Shown here piece by piece: positions 15,211 to 18,711 of a DNA stretch of 18,711 bases. A program made the position numbers and the translations under genes. Source of the stretch: an uncultured Oscillospiraceae bacterium (GTDB lineage Bacteria > Bacillota > Clostridia > Oscillospirales > Acutalibacteraceae); assembly GCA_900555545.1 (NCBI GenBank), contig USLQ01000002.1, forward strand, positions 1 through 18,711, written 5' to 3'. The notes under the pieces were generated by a model, which did not search any database, was not told the origin of the DNA, and was given only the letters and a program-made list of their open reading frames with translations. The number at the start of each line of letters is the position of its first letter. Position 1 is the first letter of the stretch.

Positions 15211-16199
15211 AAAAATCAAGCACTACCAGTTGCCCATCTCATAAGACGTCGATCGGCGGCCAGGCTCTCATCGAGGGCGTGATGATGCGCGGCCCCAAGG
15301 GGATTGCCCAGGCTGTCCGTAAACCGGACGGGACCATTGATGTGGAGATGAAGCAACATAAGAACATCGCTCAAAAATATAAGATCCTGCGCTTGCCGTT
15401 GATCCGCGGCGTATACAGCTTTATTGATTCGATGATTGTCGGGTTTGGATGCCTGATGGATTCTGCGGAGAAGTCTACGGAGGGCCTGATGGAGGATGAG
15501 GCGGAAGAGGAATCTAAGCTGGATCAGTTTATTGAGAAACATTTTGGCCCGAAGATGATGACGGTGGTCAGCACGTTGGCCATGATTATCGGGCTGATTG
15601 TGGCCTTTGTCCTTTTTGTCTGGGCGCCGACGATCGTGACCAATTGGATTAACGAACTGGCGGGCGGAGTGCTGACCAATTTCCGTGCGCTGATTGAGGG
15701 AGTCATGCGGATCCTGATCTTTATTGCCTATATTGCCATTGTGGGGAGTACCAAGGATATTAAGCGGGTGTTCCGCTATCACGGTGCGGAGCACAAGACA
15801 ATCTTTTGCTACGAGTATGGCGAGGAGCTGACAGTGGAGAATGTCCGCAAGCAGATCCGGTTCCATCCGCGCTGTGGGACCAGTTTTATCTTTGTGGTAC
15901 TCATTATCAGTATCTTGATCTCCTCGATCATCTCCATTGCCGCACCCATGCTGCGGGATACGACGGCGGTGTGGATGTGTATCAAAATTCTGATCCTACC
16001 GGTTGTCATGGGGATCAGCTATGAGTTTATTAAATACGCCGGCCGCCACGACAACCTGTTTACAAAGATCTGTTCCGCCCCCGGGCTGTGGATGCAGCGC
16101 CTGACGACCAAGGAGCCGGACGACGGCATGATCGAGGTGGCGATCGCGTCAATCAGCGCCGTCATCACCGGGAATCGGGAGGATGATGCAATCAAATGA
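15207..16199 (+). CDS. DUF1385 (YqhQ-type) membrane protein
   Basis: A 330-residue protein of the DUF1385 family. The conserved N-terminal signature GGQALIEGVMMRGP (17-30) is followed by RLPLIRGVY and an acidic loop (about 95-110). Membrane spans lie at about 118-140, 165-182, 226-248 and 255-275. The cytoplasmic motif YHGAEHKTIFCYE (191-203) and HPRCGTSF (220-227) hold His and Cys residues that could bind metal. The biochemical role of the family is unsettled. In many Firmicutes it sits next to prmC, as here, where the stop overlaps prmC by ATGA. The ribosome-binding site AAAGGGAG lies inside the end of the kinase gene. Confidence 0.92.
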   Translation: MKKSSTTSCPSHKTSIGGQALIEGVMMRGPKGIAQAVRKPDGTIDVEMKQHKNIAQKYKILRLPLIRGVYSFIDSMIVGFGCLMDSAEKSTEGLMEDEAEEESKLDQFIEKHFGPKMMTVVSTLAMIIGLIVAFVLFVWAPTIVTNWINELAGGVLTNFRALIEGVMRILIFIAYIAIVGSTKDIKRVFRYHGAEHKTIFCYEYGEELTVENVRKQIRFHPRCGTSFIFVVLIISILISSIISIAAPMLRDTTAVWMCIKILILPVVMGISYEFIKYAGRHDNLFTKICSAPGLWMQRLTTKEPDDGMIEVAIASISAVITGNREDDAIK

Positions 16200-17029
16200 C
16201 CATTGCACAGGCACTCGCTGCCGCCCGCGAGCGGTTGGCCGCAGCGGGGATAGAGGACGCGGCTTTTGAGGCGCGCGAACTTGCCGCCTCCCTGTGCGCC
16301 ATCCCACGATCCCGGCTGAACCTCGCCCTCTCGGATCCATTCAACCGCGCGGAAGAGTTAGAGCGGCTGGTTGGCCGCAGGCTGTCCGGTGAGCCGCTCC
16401 AGTATATCATTGGGGAGTGGGAATTTATGTCCCTCCCATTTCACGTTGGGCCGGGCGTTCTGATTCCCCGTCCGGAGACGGAACTGCTGGCCGAGTTCGC
16501 CATCCGCCAGTGTGGAGATCAGCCGTTCCGGATCCTGGATCTCTGTGCGGGGAGCGGTTGTATTGGCATCAGTGTGGCCAACTCCTGCCCCAATGCGCAC
16601 GTCTGGCTGGTGGAGAAGTCGGAGCAGGCATTTTCATACTTGATGGAGAATATCCGGATTAATAGGGTTCCAAACGTGACTCCTATTTTGGGGGATATCT
16701 TCGATCCGGAAATTTTACCGGCAAATGTTCGGTTTGACTTGATTTTGTCCAATCCTCCCTATATCGCATCCGGCGAGTTGCCCGGCCTGCAGCGGGAGGT
16801 TCACTGGGAGCCTTCGTCCGCTCTGGATGGCGGGGCCGATGGGCTGGATTTTTACCGATCGATTGCTTTGACTTATCCGGAGCATATCATTCCAGGGGGC
16901 TGGATCGGCCTGGAGTTTGGGGACGGGCAGGCAGAGGCAGTGCGGGGGATTTTTGCCCCGTATTTTGCCGATACTAAAATTGTGCCCGATCTCGCCGGGA
17001 TCCCGCGGATGCTCTTTGCACATAAATGA
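16196..17029 (+). CDS. prmC: Release-factor glutamine N5-methyltransferase
   Basis: A 277-residue enzyme that methylates the Gln of the GGQ motif in peptide-chain release factors RF1/RF2 using S-adenosylmethionine, improving termination. The N-terminal helical substrate domain (1-90) ends with GEPLQYIIGEWEF and IPRPETE. The SAM-binding motif DLCAGSGCIGI is at 115-125, and the catalytic NPPY is at 186-189 (LSNPPYIASGE). Length fits the family. The start is coupled to DUF1385 by ATGA. No release-factor gene is adjacent in this window. About 120-150 bases with no recognised terminator separate it from the next gene. Confidence 0.96.
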   Translation: MTIAQALAAARERLAAAGIEDAAFEARELAASLCAIPRSRLNLALSDPFNRAEELERLVGRRLSGEPLQYIIGEWEFMSLPFHVGPGVLIPRPETELLAEFAIRQCGDQPFRILDLCAGSGCIGISVANSCPNAHVWLVEKSEQAFSYLMENIRINRVPNVTPILGDIFDPEILPANVRFDLILSNPPYIASGELPGLQREVHWEPSSALDGGADGLDFYRSIALTYPEHIIPGGWIGLEFGDGQAEAVRGIFAPYFADTKIVPDLAGIPRMLFAHK

Positions 17030-17180
17030 GGGCAGAGCTATTGACTTTTGTCCGGAATTCAGTTAACCTATTTATCATATTGCCGTAGTGAAAATAGCGC
17101 GGTAAAAGCGGAGCCCGATTGGGGCGCCTGATTAGGGGGAACATTGCATGCTGCTTCAAATACTGCGCGGTGGAGATATG

Positions 17181-17810
17181 ATGAGTATCTTTGTCTATTT
17201 GATCTCGACCGCATTTGTCGTCTTCTGTACGCTGCCTGTGCACGAGTTTGCGCATGGATGGATGGCCAACAAAATGGGGGATCCGACGGCGCGCCTGAGC
17301 GGCCGCTTGACGCTCAATCCCATGAAACATCTCGACTTGATCGGCTCCATCCTGATCTTCCTGACGGGTTTTGGATGGGCGAAGCCGGTCCCTGTTAACC
17401 AGAATAACTTCCGCAATCCCAAAAAGGGTATGGCGCTCACGGCGCTGGCCGGTCCGGTGTCCAACCTGATTATGGCGTTCATCTTTATGCTGCTGATGAA
17501 TTTTTGCGGCATGTTTCATAACATGGCGGCCTATATTTTCCTGCTGTTTTTCCAGTATGCGGCTCTGGTGAATATCCGCCTGGCAGTATTCAACCTGCTG
17601 CCTGTGCCGCCGCTTGACGGCTCCAGGATTTTTTGGGCAATCCTGCCCGACAAGTATTACTGGAAGGTCATGCAGTATGAGCGTATCATCATGCTTGTGC
17701 TCTTTGCCCTGCTGCTGTTTGGTGTGCTCAGCTGGCCGCTCAGCTGGCTGTCCAATCTGGTGTATCGGTTATTCAATCTGATCACCGGCCTGCCGTTCCG
17801 GTTCTTCTGA
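17181..17810 (+). CDS. Site-2 protease family membrane metallopeptidase (M50)
   Basis: A 209-residue polytopic membrane protein. The zinc-binding HEFAH is at 21-25 in the first membrane segment, followed by GDPTARLSGRLTLNP. The third ligand Asp lies in PPLDGSRI (D146). Four to five hydrophobic segments make up the rest. It belongs to the short M50 group without PDZ domain (YwhC/FtsH-independent type), whose substrates are largely unknown. The ATG at 17181 (MSIFVYLIS) is chosen: GTGGAG precedes it by five bases and it matches typical family N-termini. An upstream in-frame ATG at 17148 with GGGGG further away would add 11 residues. A TTGACT at 17041 hints at a promoter, but no good -10 follows at standard spacing. 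Its stop overlaps the scpA start by one base (TGATG). Confidence 0.92.
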   Translation: MSIFVYLISTAFVVFCTLPVHEFAHGWMANKMGDPTARLSGRLTLNPMKHLDLIGSILIFLTGFGWAKPVPVNQNNFRNPKKGMALTALAGPVSNLIMAFIFMLLMNFCGMFHNMAAYIFLLFFQYAALVNIRLAVFNLLPVPPLDGSRIFWAILPDKYYWKVMQYERIIMLVLFALLLFGVLSWPLSWLSNLVYRLFNLITGLPFRFF

Positions 17811-18562
17811 TGCCGATGGAGAAGATTTCTTACAAGCTCGAGGTGTTTGAGGGGCCAATGGATCTGCTCCTGCATCTGATCACCAAGCACAAGCTGAATA
17901 TCTACGATATCCCGATCATGGAGCTCGTGGAGCAGTACACGGACTATATCCGCCGGATGGAGGAAGCCGACATGGAGGTCGCCAGTGAATTTCTGGAGAT
18001 GGCGGCCCGGCTGGTCTATATCAAGACGGTTTCCCTCCTGCCGTCTGATCCACAGGCGCAGGAGCTCAAGCAGGAGTTGACAGGCGAATTGCTCGAGTAC
18101 CGCGATTGCAAGCTGATGGCGCAAAAGCTCTCCGAACGGACGGATGGCTTTTTACGCTTTACCCGAGAGGCGACAGATTTTCCGATTGATTACACGTACA
18201 ACCGGCTGCATGAGCCGGAGGAGCTTTATCGCGCCTATCTGGCGGCGGCCGGGCGCGGCAGGCGATTTATTCCGCCGCCTGCGGAGGCGTTCTCCGGCAT
18301 CGTATCGCACAAAATCGTCTCCGTTGGCTCTCGGATCTTTTTCATTCTCAAAAAGCTGGTTCGTGGTGCGCGCAGCCGGTTTGAGGATTTCTTTTTGCCT
18401 GCCACGTCCCGATCCGAGATGGTGGCGACATTTTTAGCCATGCTGGAGCTCGTAAAGGACAAAAGAATTGAGATCGACGGCTCTGGCGACAGTGCTCAAG
18501 TCGTCCTCATACGGAAGGGGGAGAGGCCAGATGAACGCGAAGGAGCTGACAGCCGCAGCTGA
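17810..18562 (+). CDS. scpA: Segregation and condensation protein A
   Basis: A 250-residue kleisin subunit of the SMC-ScpA-ScpB condensin that organises and segregates the chromosome. The N-terminal domain carries the hallmark YKLEVFEGPMDLLLHLI (8-24) and then EFLEMAARLVYIKT, a long helix that contacts the SMC neck. The C-terminal winged-helix region (about 190-235) has VATFLAMLELVKDKRIEI. Length is typical. The start is coupled to the peptidase stop (TGATG). The last 32 bases overlap scpB, the conserved order in Firmicutes. Confidence 0.95.
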   Translation: MPMEKISYKLEVFEGPMDLLLHLITKHKLNIYDIPIMELVEQYTDYIRRMEEADMEVASEFLEMAARLVYIKTVSLLPSDPQAQELKQELTGELLEYRDCKLMAQKLSERTDGFLRFTREATDFPIDYTYNRLHEPEELYRAYLAAAGRGRRFIPPPAEAFSGIVSHKIVSVGSRIFFILKKLVRGARSRFEDFFLPATSRSEMVATFLAMLELVKDKRIEIDGSGDSAQVVLIRKGERPDEREGADSRS

Positions 18563-18711
18563 GGCGATCCTGTTTGCGAGTGGGGAACCGATTGAACTTA
18601 AGCGTATTGCGCAGGCATTGGAGATTGGCGAGGGCCAGGCGGAGCAGATTGTGCTGAATCTGGCCGCACAGCTTGATGAGCGCGGGAGCGGTCTGCAGGT
18701 TGTGGCCATTG
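18531..18711 (+). CDS. scpB: Segregation and condensation protein B, truncated at window edge
   Basis: The first 60 codons of ScpB, the winged-helix partner of ScpA in the SMC condensin. It opens MNAKELTAAAEAILFASGEP, the characteristic N-terminus, with helices following (IELKRIAQALEI and QIVLNLAAQLDERGSGLQVV). A GGGGGAG-type site lies upstream within scpA. The rest lies beyond the window. Confidence 0.93.
   Translation, partial: MNAKELTAAAEAILFASGEPIELKRIAQALEIGEGQAEQIVLNLAAQLDERGSGLQVVAI

Noticed and set aside
17041..17078. Promoter for the M50 peptidase from TTGACT at 17041
   Set aside because: The -10 at 17-base spacing (TAACCT) is poor, and TATCAT lies too far away. Mentioned only in the gene entry.
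1..18711. CRISPR array, tRNA/rRNA genes, insertion sequences or prophage genes
   Set aside because: No regularly spaced repeats, no tRNA-like cloverleaf, no transposase/integrase motifs and no long terminal repeats were seen on either strand by eye.

Overview
The window reads as a chromosomal segment of a Clostridia-type Firmicute, most likely an Oscillospiraceae-like gut anaerobe. This is inferred from four things: moderately high GC, strong Shine-Dalgarno sites with many 4-base start/stop overlaps, the MEP isoprenoid pathway, and family content (rubredoxin/rubrerythrin-like and ferredoxin proteins, a DUF3343 protein with a class-V aminotransferase, DUF1385, CdaA/CdaR, ScpA/ScpB). No rRNA, tRNA, CRISPR array, phage gene or insertion sequence was seen.

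Left half, minus strand (1-6016), reading right to left. First comes an AI-2E-family membrane transporter, then a double-rubredoxin protein with a degenerate rubrerythrin-like core, coupled by a 4-base overlap to a 4Fe-4S ferredoxin that ends in a strong intrinsic terminator. Next is an excellent sigma-A-type promoter with a second terminator-like hairpin directly downstream, leading into a two-gene heterodimeric ABC exporter. The first exporter subunit is broken by a frameshift between its Q-loop and signature motif. The second subunit runs off the left edge of the window.

Right half, plus strand (6181-18711). ispD and ispF make isoprenoid precursors. IspF carries an unusual C-terminal tail that lies over a start-less small membrane/lipoprotein-like frame, and the unit ends in an intrinsic terminator. 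A DUF3343 protein and a cysteine-desulfurase-like enzyme follow, overlapping by GTGA. After a structured leader comes a long co-oriented block: cdaA and cdaR (c-di-AMP synthesis and its membrane partner), an FG-GAP-like lipoprotein, an OmpR-type response regulator, a sensor histidine kinase, a DUF1385 membrane protein and prmC. The block from the kinase to prmC is linked by ATGA overlaps. The window ends with a site-2-protease-family membrane peptidase, scpA and the start of scpB.

The points most worth a second look are: the frameshifted ABC subunit; the promoter plus leader hairpin of that operon; the rubredoxin/degenerate-rubrerythrin/ferredoxin pair; the ispF tail and its hidden frame; and the coupling of c-di-AMP synthesis to an envelope lipoprotein and a two-component system where glmM usually sits.
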